Positions 36,501 through 44,702 of a stretch of 64,000 bases of DNA are shown here, in pieces; position 1 is the first letter of the stretch, and the number at the start of each line of letters is the position of its first letter. A program made the translations under genes and the position numbers. This DNA comes from Blastococcus sp. KM273128 (GTDB lineage Bacteria > Actinomycetota > Actinomycetes > Mycobacteriales > Geodermatophilaceae). The stretch spans positions 21,974 to 85,973 of the forward strand of contig NZ_SSXA01000011.1 in the NCBI RefSeq assembly GCF_021698975.1. Reading direction: 5' to 3'. The notes below the pieces were generated by a model. The model had not been told where the DNA came from, did not search any database, and was given only the letters and a program-made list of their open reading frames with translations.

Positions 36501-37133
36501 CCGGCACAGGGAGCGGCGGTAGTTCTTGAAGTTGTCGTCGAAGACGTCCGCGCCGAGCCCGCGCAGCGCCGCCCGCACCGCCTTGCCGTCGGCGTGCTCG
36601 GCGAGGTGCTCGGCGATGTCCAGGGCCAGCGGGGCGGTGAAGTACATGCGGTGCACCGTGCCGGTGGCCTCGAACCAGAAGGCGACGCCGGCGCTGAGCA
36701 CACCGCCGCCGGACGGCAGCCCGGTGAAGCGAGCCAGCAGCACGCTGTAGGCGTCCTTCTGCTTGCGGAGTGCCTCCGGTCGGCTGCTGCCGGTGGCCTC
36801 GTCGAAGACGTTCCGGTAGTGGCCGAGCACGTAGGTGTTCACCGTGCGCTCGCTGCGGTCGGCGCCGGCGGCGCGGTTGAACACGACCTTGCTCGGGGCG
36901 GCGAACAGTGTGGTCAGGCCGTCGACGATCGTCGACTTCCCTGCGCCGACCTGGCCGGTGAGCAGCGCGTTGGCCCCCTCGAGGGTGAGCTTCTGCACCG
37001 GCCCGTCGAAGGTGCCCCAGTTGAACAGCTGGAACTCCGCCAGCCGGACACCGGTCGTCCCGGCGAAGTCCAACGGGAGCGGGGCGGCGTCGGGGGCCAG
37101 GTCCACCGGCGGCCGGGGCGGAGCGGTCGTCAT
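33591..37133 (-). CDS. jetC: Wadjet SMC-like ATPase JetC
   Basis: 1180 residues. The N-terminal Walker A motif is GQVGAGKST (60-68), preceded by LAEFQLFNWGTFDG. Two long coiled-coil arms surround a hinge-like middle. The C-terminal ATPase half has SGGQKEKLAYTILAASLSY (signature region) and FVMIDEAFGRGSDES (Walker B with catalytic Glu). This is the condensin-like motor of Wadjet, related to MukB, which loads on and extrudes plasmid DNA. It overlaps jetB and jetD by 4 bp each. Confidence 0.93.
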   Translation of the reverse strand: MTTAPPRPPVDLAPDAAPLPLDFAGTTGVRLAEFQLFNWGTFDGPVQKLTLEGANALLTGQVGAGKSTIVDGLTTLFAAPSKVVFNRAAGADRSERTVNTYVLGHYRNVFDEATGSSRPEALRKQKDAYSVLLARFTGLPSGGGVLSAGVAFWFEATGTVHRMYFTAPLALDIAEHLAEHADGKAVRAALRGLGADVFDDNFKNYRRSLCRQLGVGPGALDLLVQTVSMKSVGDLTAFVRAHMLDPVDARSKIAAILEHWGDLTRAYELVVTARQQLEKLEPVAEHAAAYDRADARIAATREAQAAVAALVERHRVDLLAAAIADLDSRLPELSARVTAVKAKHEAASEAVTQLAIAVQQSGGAELLRAEHQVQLAEAALAGARTAAAELRELAAAAGVAAPEGTADWARFSTAVTAARREQKDAAKAAGDQEYQALRALEDARAELKQMNAELEEAGRRESNVPLDDAQLRGRIAADLGLAPTALPFAAELIAVDPDAAEWEAAAERLVRPLALSLLVVEEHYPRVAAWVDEHHLGRRLVYYRVGDVAAAGNPPRPGTMAANLLIRPGTPFTPWLRAEIARRYDHACVAGPAELGRHTRAVTRAGQIKDNAKHEKDDRRHAGDRRFYVLGWDTAARRAALAAALPGQRNRVAELEQAADKATAVRSGENQRGYALEQIEKRFPDPAAVDVAGKHDGVQAARELHDTIARNPKLTELLEKKKQAEGQAKALLDEIGKAEQAVGDARGRRNRWAAQHATASTRLQELGAPQITPDASDALTAAVRAAGPEPTDIEECDAWGRRVTEALTAEQGRASSTRERSGRSLVAAMKDFAALWPQVVDEIGTDADARGDYITLQERLRTDDLPSYEADFREQLQTNAIHELVTFSHFLDTESRKISGRIATINTALVDIDYRQGTYIRLENEPTVEEDIRRFRADLREVTANTLLADDEAYAEERFLKVKELLDRFKGREGSANADKTWTDKVTDVRNWHTFAASERTREEDAPVEHYTDSGGKSGGQKEKLAYTILAASLSYQYGLAGGHTNAFRFVMIDEAFGRGSDESTRFGLELFQRLDLQLLVVTPLQKIGTIEPFVQAVGYVRSEDPRSRLFTMPIAEYQATRTQWVQGRRAARTATTVTDPADEAPDPGSVLDGVEHGEAAPAEPDVEDIEAFDVPGGTS

Positions 37134-37771
37134 GCCGGCACGTCCTCGTCGTCGTCCTCGTCGGCGCGGGGATCGACCGGGACGTCATCCTCCAGCTCGA
37201 GGCCTGCCTCGCCGTCGGTGCCCGGGTCCGGGCGGCGTGTGGCCCTGACCAGCTTGTCCTGCCACTCGGCCATCCAGTCGGCGGTGACCAGGGCCTTGAT
37301 GATCCGGCGGACCTCGAAGGTGTCCTCGGAGTCGCGCAGCTTCCGCAGGTAGCCGAGCTTGACCAGGGTGGCGATGTCGCCGGCGATGCGTTCTTCGCTG
37401 GTCGCGTCCCGGCGGTACAGCCGCATCCACTCGGTCATCTCGGTGGTGGTGACGATCAGCCGGGGAGTCTCCCCGTCGGATTCGGCGGTGGTCAGGCGCT
37501 GCCGGAGCAGGATGAGCAGCACCGTGGAGCCGTAGGTCAGTGCGTGTCGCCGGAACAGGCGGGGCATGCCCTCGGGCAGTTCGTCCTTGACGCGCAGGTA
37601 GGCGTAGCGCTCCACTTCGTCGACCACTAGCCGAAGGCCGAGCACCTCGAGGTGCTCGTGCAGCTGCGGGCCCAGGGTGGTGACCGACCGCCAGACGGGT
37701 GCGGAGTCCTCCGCGTGCACGGGGCCGCGCAGCAAGGTGGCCAGCGCGACCGACAGCTCCGGTGTCGCCAT
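37130..37771 (-). CDS. jetB: Wadjet kite-like subunit JetB (DUF4194)
   Basis: 213 residues of the DUF4194 family: winged-helix patterns include MPRLFRRHALTYGSTVLLILLRQRL, MTEWMRLYRRDAT and a FEVRRIIKALVTADWMAEWQDKL segment near the C-terminus. In Wadjet, JetB is the MukE/kite-like partner that bridges JetA and the JetC ATPase heads. ATG 37771 starts one base after the jetA stop, and its end overlaps jetC by 4 bp. The tail is very acidic. Confidence 0.9.
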   Translation of the reverse strand: MATPELSVALATLLRGPVHAEDSAPVWRSVTTLGPQLHEHLEVLGLRLVVDEVERYAYLRVKDELPEGMPRLFRRHALTYGSTVLLILLRQRLTTAESDGETPRLIVTTTEMTEWMRLYRRDATSEERIAGDIATLVKLGYLRKLRDSEDTFEVRRIIKALVTADWMAEWQDKLVRATRRPDPGTDGEAGLELEDDVPVDPRADEDDDEDVPA

Positions 37772-37772
37772 G

Positions 37773-39296
37773 TCAGCGGCTCCCCTGCTCGACGGTGGTG
37801 AGGTCCGGTGACGGCGCGACCGGCCGGGTGATCGTTGGTGGCGCCGGGTCCTCGCCGAAGAGGATCAGCGGTACGGCGGCCCGCCGCCGCCGTCCGCTGT
37901 CGTCGACCCACTCGACGTTCTCGCGGCGGTCGGTGTGCAGGGTGGCCCCGTCATCGGAGACCTGCAGGTAGCCGACGAGCTCGGCGAGGCCCTCGGTGAG
38001 CGGGTGCGCAGCGATGACCTGGGCCAGGGTGGCGTGGCCGCCGTTGGCCGTCACCGTGTCGGCGACCGCGGCCCGCAGCGCGGCAAGGTCGATGTGACTG
38101 ATGTCGAAGAGGTCGGTCAGCCCGTCGGCGCCGAGGACGTCGTCGTCCTCCGTGGTGACGGTGGAGTTGAGCCGGTGCTTGGTCCGGGGTGTGTGTAGCG
38201 GCCGTTCCAGCGGCAGCGCGATGTCCGCGCGCATGCTCGGCAGCCGGCTGCCCAGCTCGCGGACGTCCCGGTCGCGGACCTCGAGCGCGGCGGCCAGCGT
38301 CGTGCGGATGACCTCGTGGATGCGCCGGCCCTCGGTCCAGGTCCGCTCGTCGAGGAAGCGGCGCAGCTGGGCCGACAGGGAGGCCACTATCCGCTGGGTG
38401 TCCTCGGCCGCTGCGAACAGCTCCTCGCGCAGCAGCTGGTCGAACTGGTCGCCGGTGCCCGCCAGGGCGGGCACGTCTTCGATCGCGGACAGCAGCTCCT
38501 CGAGCTCCTCCTGCTGGCGGGCCGAGAGCATGTGCTCCCAGAAGGCCCGCCAAGAGCGGCCCTGGTCGGAGGCGCCGATCTCCGCGGTGCTGCCGAAGAC
38601 CGTCTTCAGGAACTCCCCGCGGGGCCCGGACCAGGTCGTCGCTCGCAGGCGGACTTCGCGGTCGAGCGCCCGGAAGTTCTCCTCCACCTCGCGCAGGTCG
38701 CCGAGCAGCTCGCGGGCCGTGGTGACGGCCTGGGTGTAGCGCTCGCGGATCGCGGTGTCGTCGAGACCGCGGTCGGCCCCGGAGCGGATGGCGTCAATCT
38801 GGGCGTCGATCTCCTCCCGCTGGCGCTGTAGTGCGGCCAGCCGCACTTCGGGGTCGGTGGCGGCGCCGGCGGTGATCTCACGGAGCAGGTTCCGGACGGT
38901 GAGCAGCCGGCTCGCGGTGCCGAGGAACTCCCGCCGGCCCAGGGACCGGACGAACGCGGCCGCGGTCTCCACCGCCGAGGTGGGCGCGTAGTGCGGGACG
39001 TCGGAGCTGCCGGGGTACGACTTGCGCAGCCAGCCGTTCTTCGGGTCCGACCAGTCGGCCAGGTAGGCCTCTGGCGTCTTTGGGTAGGCGTCCGGGTTGC
39101 CGCGGCGGACTGCGAACAGCTGATCCTCGAGCGCCTCGATCAGCTCCGGGCCTGGCATCAGGCGGACGTTGGGGGTCAGGAACACGCGGTCCAGGAAACC
39201 CAGCACGAGGGGCGCGTTGTCGGCGACGAGCAGCCGCCAGGCCGGGTGACCGTGCCGCTGTGCAGCGAGTTCGTCGTGCTGCTGCAGGGCCCTCAT
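37773..39296 (-). CDS. jetA: Wadjet kleisin-like subunit JetA (DUF3375)
   Basis: 507 residues of the DUF3375 family. It starts with NAPLVLGFLDRVF, followed by DWSDPKNGWLRK and helical segments (RREEIDAQIDAIRSG, ARQQEELEELLS). The C-terminal winged-helix region has ISHIDLAALRAAVAD and EGLAELVGYLQVSDD. JetA is the kleisin (MukF-like) that closes the JetC ring. DUF3375 in this position identifies a type I Wadjet system. ATG 39296 was chosen; longer frames add low-complexity sequence. It is the first jet gene; two small ORFs of unknown role precede it. Confidence 0.9.
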   Translation of the reverse strand: MRALQQHDELAAQRHGHPAWRLLVADNAPLVLGFLDRVFLTPNVRLMPGPELIEALEDQLFAVRRGNPDAYPKTPEAYLADWSDPKNGWLRKSYPGSSDVPHYAPTSAVETAAAFVRSLGRREFLGTASRLLTVRNLLREITAGAATDPEVRLAALQRQREEIDAQIDAIRSGADRGLDDTAIRERYTQAVTTARELLGDLREVEENFRALDREVRLRATTWSGPRGEFLKTVFGSTAEIGASDQGRSWRAFWEHMLSARQQEELEELLSAIEDVPALAGTGDQFDQLLREELFAAAEDTQRIVASLSAQLRRFLDERTWTEGRRIHEVIRTTLAAALEVRDRDVRELGSRLPSMRADIALPLERPLHTPRTKHRLNSTVTTEDDDVLGADGLTDLFDISHIDLAALRAAVADTVTANGGHATLAQVIAAHPLTEGLAELVGYLQVSDDGATLHTDRRENVEWVDDSGRRRRAAVPLILFGEDPAPPTITRPVAPSPDLTTVEQGSR

Positions 39297-39441
39297 CGCT
39301 CGTCCGTTTCTGTCGGCGGGCTCGGGCCCGCGCACTGGTGCGTCTGCGTAGTGTGTCGTCGGCCACTGACGATTCCTGGCAACCGGTCCGACGGTGAGTT
39401 CGCTGGTCAATGGCGCAGCCGTGCGTCTTCTCGCGGCCCGC

Positions 39442-39789
39442 CTACGGGGCGCCCACATCGGCCCCTTGCTCAGGGCCGGGGCTGCTGCCTGCAGGTCGAT
39501 CAGCAGCCCGCTCCAGCTGCGGATAGGGCAGCGTGGTCGACGCCTCGTAGCTGCTGGACATGCTGTCCATCGTGACCAGCGGCGCCCTCCGGGAGGACCG
39601 GAATGCCCAACCGGTCACCCTCTCAGGGGAGCTGAGCCCGTACCGGCGCCCATTCGTCTCGGAGCGCTCACCCTGGGGTTGTTCGCCGAGCGTAGTCACG
39701 CTGGAGCCGTCGAGGTGCCGCTCACCGCCGACGGCGACGTGCAGATCACCGCCTGCGACTTCGCGTCGAACCCGCCCCGATGCGTTCAC
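39442..39789 (-). CDS. small hypothetical ORF upstream of jetA
   Basis: GTG 39789 overlaps the stop of the preceding small ORF (GTGA), the coupling style used in this element, and opens a 115-codon frame starting VNASGRVRREVAGGD. The product is hydrophilic with Ser/Glu/Gly-rich stretches and no known domain. Codon use is less biased than in neighbouring genes, which weakens the case. If real, it would precede jetA by 145 bp. Confidence 0.28.
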   Translation of the reverse strand: MNASGRVRREVAGGDLHVAVGGERHLDGSSVTTLGEQPQGERSETNGRRYGLSSPERVTGWAFRSSRRAPLVTMDSMSSSYEASTTLPYPQLERAADRPAGSSPGPEQGADVGAP

Positions 39790-40145
39790 CGGTGGCTGAG
39801 GGCGTGGAGGACCGCAGCCATGACCGTCTCCCCCATCCACCGTTCCCCGAGCACGCTCGAGCTCCACGTCGACGATGAGATCTGGAAGACCCGGGCGTCC
39901 CGGCTCCCCATGCGGCGCGGTCGGGCGGCGCGCCAGTCGAGCACCAGCTGGTGCTGGACCCGCGCCACGGCTGCGGAGACTTCGTCCCCGCCGGGCGGCA
40001 CGCGGAAGATGACCTCGGCCTGCCGGCCAAACGCGTGGGGATCGCTCAGGTAGTCGCGCGGCCGGAGACGCCGACGGCGGTCGATGTGGTTGGCGCCCGG
40101 ACGGATCACGGCACTGCAGGTGCCGGCGCGGTCAACCTCCCGCAT
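39786..40145 (-). CDS. small hypothetical ORF, first of the leftward cargo unit
   Basis: 119 codons from ATG 40145. The second half, from DPHAFGRQAEVIFRVPPGGDE to GERWMGETVMAAVLHALSHR, has protein-like composition and G/C-ending codons as in real local genes. The first ~30 residues are poorer, so translation may begin downstream. No family recognised. It sits head-to-head with the Pro-rich gene (40298), so their shared ~150 bp should hold divergent promoters for the defence half and the transposition half of the element. Confidence 0.4.
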   Translation of the reverse strand: MREVDRAGTCSAVIRPGANHIDRRRRLRPRDYLSDPHAFGRQAEVIFRVPPGGDEVSAAVARVQHQLVLDWRAARPRRMGSRDARVFQISSSTWSSSVLGERWMGETVMAAVLHALSHR

Positions 40146-40297
40146 TCATCGCCGTCACCCGGTCGGGTGGCGGATCCGCCATCCCCTCCGAGCCAGTGCT
40201 CGGAAGGATCCATGACGTGTGTGGCATCCCTCGGCGTTTCCGGCTGCGATTCGGCCGCTGCCGTTGATCCCCAGCGGCCGGACCGAGAGGACGTCCC

Positions 40298-40663
40298 ATG
40301 CCGGACGACATCAACGAGCCCACGGGAGCGGACGCCCCGCTCCCAGACGCGGAGGAGGCCACGGCGAGCCCAGACGCCCAGCTCGGTGGCGGGACCGGTG
40401 AGAACACCGCCGAGCCGGAGGCGCCGCCCGCTACCCCGGGCACCGAGCCGCCCTCGCCGCTGCCGCCCACGCCGCCCGCGCCACCGGAGTCCCCGACGCT
40501 CCCGCGCAGTGCTGGCCAGCGGCGGCTCACCCGGCACACCACCACGACGACGATGCAGAGCGAGAGCCGGACGACGACCGACGAGACGGTCGTCGAGGAC
40601 ATCGCCCTGGCGCCGCCGGTGTGGGCTGCTCCTGCGGGCGAGCACCCGCGGCCGGTGGGCTGA
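40298..40663 (+). CDS. Pro/Thr-rich disordered protein ending in glycine
   Basis: 121 residues, starting MPDDINEPTGAD, with acidic and Pro-rich repeats (PPSPLPPTPPAPPESPT), a TRHTTTTTMQSESRTTTDET stretch and C-terminus EHPRPVG. No folded domain is visible. A GAGAGGA site lies seven bases before ATG 40298. Its stop overlaps the next start (TGATG). It lies directly upstream of an E2-E1 fusion and ends in Gly, the residue E1-type enzymes adenylate in ubiquitin-like proteins and in CBASS cyclases, so it may be the conjugated substrate. That is inference only. Confidence 0.62.
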   Translation: MPDDINEPTGADAPLPDAEEATASPDAQLGGGTGENTAEPEAPPATPGTEPPSPLPPTPPAPPESPTLPRSAGQRRLTRHTTTTTMQSESRTTTDETVVEDIALAPPVWAAPAGEHPRPVG

Positions 40664-42565
40664 TGGGCGCGCCGACGGCGGCCGGTGGACCTCCGCCCTG
40701 GTGGCTGGTCTACCCGGACGTCTGGGAGGCCGAGGCCGCTGCGCTGGCCGCCGTCGGCGCCACCTGGTCCCGGCGCTCCACCAGCAGCCAGACCGAGCAG
40801 CTCACGCTGGCCGCGGACCTCGGACCTCGACTGGCACTGTGGATCAGCTGGCCACACCCGGCGCCGCAGCCGGGCGACCCGGACCGGCTCGAGCTGCTGG
40901 TCCGCTACCCGACGAACTACCCGTGGTTCCCGCCTCGGGTGTACCTGCCCGAGCCGCTGCCGGGGCTGGTGCGCCACCGCAACGCGACCAACCACGGCGC
41001 CCTGTGCCTGCTCGCCGGGGACGACGACTGGCAGCCGGGAACCACGGTCGCTGAGCTGCTGTCCGTCCAGCTCCCGCGGTTGCTCGCAGCCGGCCGTGAC
41101 CCGGGCACCGACCCCGCGACGCTGGGCCTGGAGGCCGGAGCCGAGCCGACCTGGACCCGGCTGTGCCTGGTCCGGGGCGCGCTGCTGGTCGACTCCGCCT
41201 GCACGCCGCCCGCCGAGGTCCCCGGGGGGCCTGGCCGACCTGGTGTCCGTCGGCCACGCCGACAACCCGGTGCACGCGCTGGTCACCCTCCTGGACGGCG
41301 ACCAGCACGTGCTGTGGGCCGCTGGCACCTTCCCACTGCGGGTGGCCGCCCGGGTCCCGTGGGTCCGTCTCCCCGCCCTCCCTCCGGGACCGCTCCACCC
41401 CTCGGAGCTGTGGCACCGGGGATGGGCACAGCTGGGCGCGACCGTGCCCGCGGCCACGCCCGACGATCGCCGGGAGACGCTGGTGCTCCTGGTGCCCTCG
41501 GAGCGCGAACGACGACGTCCGCACGAAGACTTCCTCCTCCTCGACCGGGAGGCACCGGAGCACCGGCACGAGGGCCGCGCCGAGGGGGCCATCGCCGACA
41601 ACCAGCTCTCACTGTTCGACCTCAGCGCCCTGTGGCCGGCTCCTCCGGCCGGCTCGGCCCCGGCAGGGGCCCGCGAGGACGTATGGGTGACGGCGCGTCG
41701 CGGCTACGCGATCGGTCCCGGCGACCTCACCGCCCGACTGCCCGACGAGGTCACCAGGCCGATGGCCGACGCGACGGTGACCGTGATCGGCGTCGGGGCG
41801 CTGGGCGGCCCGATCGCCCTGGAACTGGCCCGCGCCGGCGTCGGAGCGCTCCGCCTGGTCGACGGAGACACCCACGACCCGGCCGCCAACGCCCGGCAGC
41901 TCCCCGGTATCCGCGACGCCGGAGAGTTCAAGGCCCTCGCCGTCGCGACCCGGCTCCTCGAGGCCAATCCGCACGTCCGGCTCACCTGCGGAGTCCGCGA
42001 CCTCGGAGCCGATGACGGCCGCGAGCTCCTCCGGCTGCTCGGCAGCACGCTCGTCGTCGACGCCACCGCGAGCCCGACGGTGACCCGCTTCCTCGCCGCG
42101 CACCTGCGGCCGGCCGGCACACCGCTGCTGATCGCCTCCGCCACCCCCGGCGGCTGGGGCGGCACGGTGGTGACCCTCCCGGCCGCCGGCGGCGGCTGTT
42201 GGGAGTGCCTGCAGCTGCACCGCGCCGACCGCGCGGTGCCGTGGCCACCGGCCCGGCCGGACGGCGACATCACCCCGGTGGGCTGCTCGCACCCGACCTA
42301 CATCGGTTCCTACCCCGACCTGGGCCACGTTGCCCTGCAGGCGGCCCGCACCGCGCTCGCCCTGCTGTCCGCCGACCCGGCACCGCGACGCGCGACCGGC
42401 CGGGCACCGTTCGGGGACCTGCAGGTGCTTTCCCTGCACGGGCGCGGTGGACCGCGCCATCCCCGATGGCGGGCACGCCTGCTCCCGGTGCATCCGGGGT
42501 GCCCGCTGCACGGCCCACGTGCGGCCGACGTCACGCCCCAGGGCAGCGCCCGCCAGGCACCGTGA
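40663..42565 (+). CDS. E2-E1 ubiquitin-conjugation-like fusion (Cap2-like), frameshifted in the linker
   Basis: The first ~185 codons from ATG 40663 encode a UBC/E2 fold: YPTNYPWFPPRVYLP, then RHRNATNHGALCLL with catalytic Cys115 and DDWQP. At 41221-41230 (CCCCGGGGGG) the frame must shift by one base. The new frame continues with LADLVSVGH and an E1/ThiF domain: VIGVGALGGPIALELA (nucleotide loop), LVDGDTHDPAANARQ and Cys-rich GGGCWECLQ, ending at 42565. The E2-then-E1 order is that of CBASS Cap2. Total length is 3n+1, so one extra base separates it from an intact ~633-residue protein: sequencing error, mutation or programmed shift. Confidence 0.82.
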
Positions 42566-43218
42566 TCCGGCCGCGGCCGGCCGCGGCGAGCACACGGGCT
42601 GATCCACGGCACCGCGGCCTCGTGGGCCGCTGGCTGCACCCGCTCCACTGCCGACTGCCGACCACGGCGGGCACCGGACGGTGCCCGCACGTGTTCCACG
42701 ACGACGAAGAGCTCGCCCGCTCCGGACAGGTCGGCGTGCTCGTGCACGCCACGATCGGCGCCCTGGCCGCCCGCACCCGGTGTCCTTCCCCGACGGACCT
42801 GCGTGGGGCAGCCGACCGCGCCCTCGGCTCCTTTGCACCCATCGAGGCACGCGCGCACCGGCAGAACGTCGCCTCGCTGTCCGGCAGCTACTTCTGGCAC
42901 CTGCTGCCTCCGGCGACCTGGATCTTCGCCGGCACAGAGCTCGACGTCGGCGTCGGCCGGGTCGACCTCGTCTGGCGCGACAGCGGCGACCGGGTGCTGA
43001 TCGACGAGATCAAGACCGGCAGCCCCCGCGAGCTCGGCCTGGCCCGCACCGCCGCGCAGGTCCGCCGCTACCTCGACTGCGCAACGCAGCTGTGGCCGGA
43101 CCGGTTCATCGGCGTCCGGCTGCTGAGCCTGGCCGAGCCGCACCGATCGGTGCTGGTCCGGCCGGACGGCAGCCGGGTGCCCCTGCACCGGTCCCCCTAC
43201 CTCAGCACGAAGAAGTGA
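42562..43218 (+). CDS. PD-(D/E)XK nuclease, TnsA-like position
   Basis: 218 residues. The central GTELDVGVGRVDLVW (Asp135) and LIDEIKTG (Glu149-x-Lys151) form a PD-(D/E)XK nuclease core. A following QVRRYLD gives the QxxxY motif of RecB/Cas4-type members. An N-terminal HVFHDDEELARSG plus helices precede the core. It lies immediately upstream of the DDE transposase, exactly where tnsA lies in Tn7, so it probably makes the 5'-strand cuts at the transposon ends for cut-and-paste movement. GTG 42562 overlaps the E2-E1 stop by 4 bp. Confidence 0.75.
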   Translation: MIRPRPAAASTRADPRHRGLVGRWLHPLHCRLPTTAGTGRCPHVFHDDEELARSGQVGVLVHATIGALAARTRCPSPTDLRGAADRALGSFAPIEARAHRQNVASLSGSYFWHLLPPATWIFAGTELDVGVGRVDLVWRDSGDRVLIDEIKTGSPRELGLARTAAQVRRYLDCATQLWPDRFIGVRLLSLAEPHRSVLVRPDGSRVPLHRSPYLSTKK

Positions 43219-43223
43219 CCCCG

Positions 43224-44702
43224 ATGCCGAACAAGCCCAAGTACATGCGCAGCGCGCTCCAGCGCGCAGTCGACCAGCTGCTCGAACTCGAGAAGACCCG
43301 GCCGCTGACGCCGGCGGACCTGCGCGAGCAGGCCAAGATCAGCGGCTACAGCCCCAAGCACATCCGCCGCACTCTCGACAAGGTCAAGGCCGACCCGGGC
43401 CCGGACGACGCCGCCGCGTTCACCGTCACCGACGCGGTCATCACCGCCGTCTTCCTCTGCTGTGGCGTGCTGGCGCAGGCGTATCAGCTGCTGGCCAAGA
43501 CGATGCCGCTGCCCAGCGAGCGCACCTTCCGGCGCCGGGTGCGCGCGGAGATGGGCAACCAGATCGAGTACGCGCGCGGCGGGTCGGCCGGCTACCGGGA
43601 GCACCAGCTGTACCTGCGCAACGACTACCCGCACCGGATGCACAGCTTGTTGCTGGACCACACCGAGCTGCCGATCTTCGTCGTGCCCCGCGGGTTCAAG
43701 CACGCCGTCAAGCCGTGGATCACCGCGGTCATGGACGGCTCCACCCGCTACGTCCTCTCCTGGGTGGTGACCTTCGGCCGGCCCACGGCTGAGGAGGTGC
43801 GGGCGGCCCTGGTGCAGGCGATGACCCTGCGCCCGGCGCCCGACGGCGACACGGTCGTCGGCGGCCGGCCGCTGAAGGCGGTGTGGGACCGGGGGCTGGA
43901 GTTCCTCGCCACCCTGATCACCGAGTCGTGCCTGCGCCTGAACGTCATGCCGATCGCGCTGCCGGCCTACAGCCCGCACCTGAAGGGCCGGCTGGAGCGG
44001 TTCTGGCGCACGTTGAAGACCAGCCTGCTCCCTCCCCTGCCCGGCTACAGCGAGGGGCCGCAGGACCTGCGCGGCAACAGCGCCATCGCCGACGCCGCGC
44101 TCGGCGAGGACGAGTTCCTCGTCCTGCTGGCCGACTGGATGGACGACTACGTCGTCAACCACGTCATCAGGACCACTGGCATGACCCCGCTGCAGGCCTG
44201 GCGCGCCGACGGCACCCCGCTCGAGGAGATCGCCCCCGAGCAGCTCTGGCACGACTTCCTCGTGTCGAAGGACCGGTGCAAGGTCAACCGGACCGGCATC
44301 CGCTGGGACACCATCGACTGGTTCGCCCCCGAGCTGGTCGACAACATCGGCCGGCACGTCGAGATCCGCCACCTGCCGCACGACCGCTCCTTCATCGAGG
44401 TCTTCCTCGACGGTGCGCACCTGTGCACCGCCGTGCCGGTGCAGACGGCCACCGACGAGACCAAGCAGGAGGCCATCGAGCGCCGCCAGGCGGCCCGGGC
44501 GAAGGCCCAGCAGCGCTTCACCGCCGTGAACCGGATCCGCCGCAGAGGCCACGACACCGTGCACAAGCTGGCGAAGGACAAGGACGGCAAGCGCGTCGTC
44601 GTCACCTCCGAAGACGACCTGCTCAGCGGCGGCGTGCAGGCCCTCGAGGAGCTGTTCGCCAAGCCCACCGCCGAGGGCGGCGAGCAGGGACGGCTGTTCT
44701 GA
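43224..44702 (+). CDS. DDE transposase, TnsB/TniA/MuA-like
   Basis: 492 residues. N-terminal helix-turn-helix segments (ADLREQAKISGYSPKHIRRTLDKV; MPLPSERTFRRRVRAEM) are followed by an RNase-H-fold integrase core with Asp145 (LLLDHTELP), Asp222 (AVWDRGLEFLA) and Glu258 (GRLERFWRTLK). That is a D-x76-D-x35-E triad typical of the Tn7/Tn5053/Mu group. A beta-barrel-like region and a basic C-terminal tail (IERRQAARAKAQQRF) complete the usual layout. It should bind the end repeats at 29821-29858 and 49084-49143. It is separated from the nuclease gene by 5 bp and overlaps the ATPase gene start. Confidence 0.93.
   Translation: MPNKPKYMRSALQRAVDQLLELEKTRPLTPADLREQAKISGYSPKHIRRTLDKVKADPGPDDAAAFTVTDAVITAVFLCCGVLAQAYQLLAKTMPLPSERTFRRRVRAEMGNQIEYARGGSAGYREHQLYLRNDYPHRMHSLLLDHTELPIFVVPRGFKHAVKPWITAVMDGSTRYVLSWVVTFGRPTAEEVRAALVQAMTLRPAPDGDTVVGGRPLKAVWDRGLEFLATLITESCLRLNVMPIALPAYSPHLKGRLERFWRTLKTSLLPPLPGYSEGPQDLRGNSAIADAALGEDEFLVLLADWMDDYVVNHVIRTTGMTPLQAWRADGTPLEEIAPEQLWHDFLVSKDRCKVNRTGIRWDTIDWFAPELVDNIGRHVEIRHLPHDRSFIEVFLDGAHLCTAVPVQTATDETKQEAIERRQAARAKAQQRFTAVNRIRRRGHDTVHKLAKDKDGKRVVVTSEDDLLSGGVQALEELFAKPTAEGGEQGRLF

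Noticed and set aside
32371..39296. Chromosomal MukBEF-type condensin
   Set aside because: The DUF3375, DUF4194 and DUF3322-DUF2220 combination with an adjacent nuclease is specific to Wadjet, and it lies inside a transposon.
40298..42565. CBASS defence operon
   Set aside because: The E2-E1 fusion is Cap2-like, but no cyclase, effector or Cap3-type JAB protease gene lies nearby; neighbours are transposition genes.
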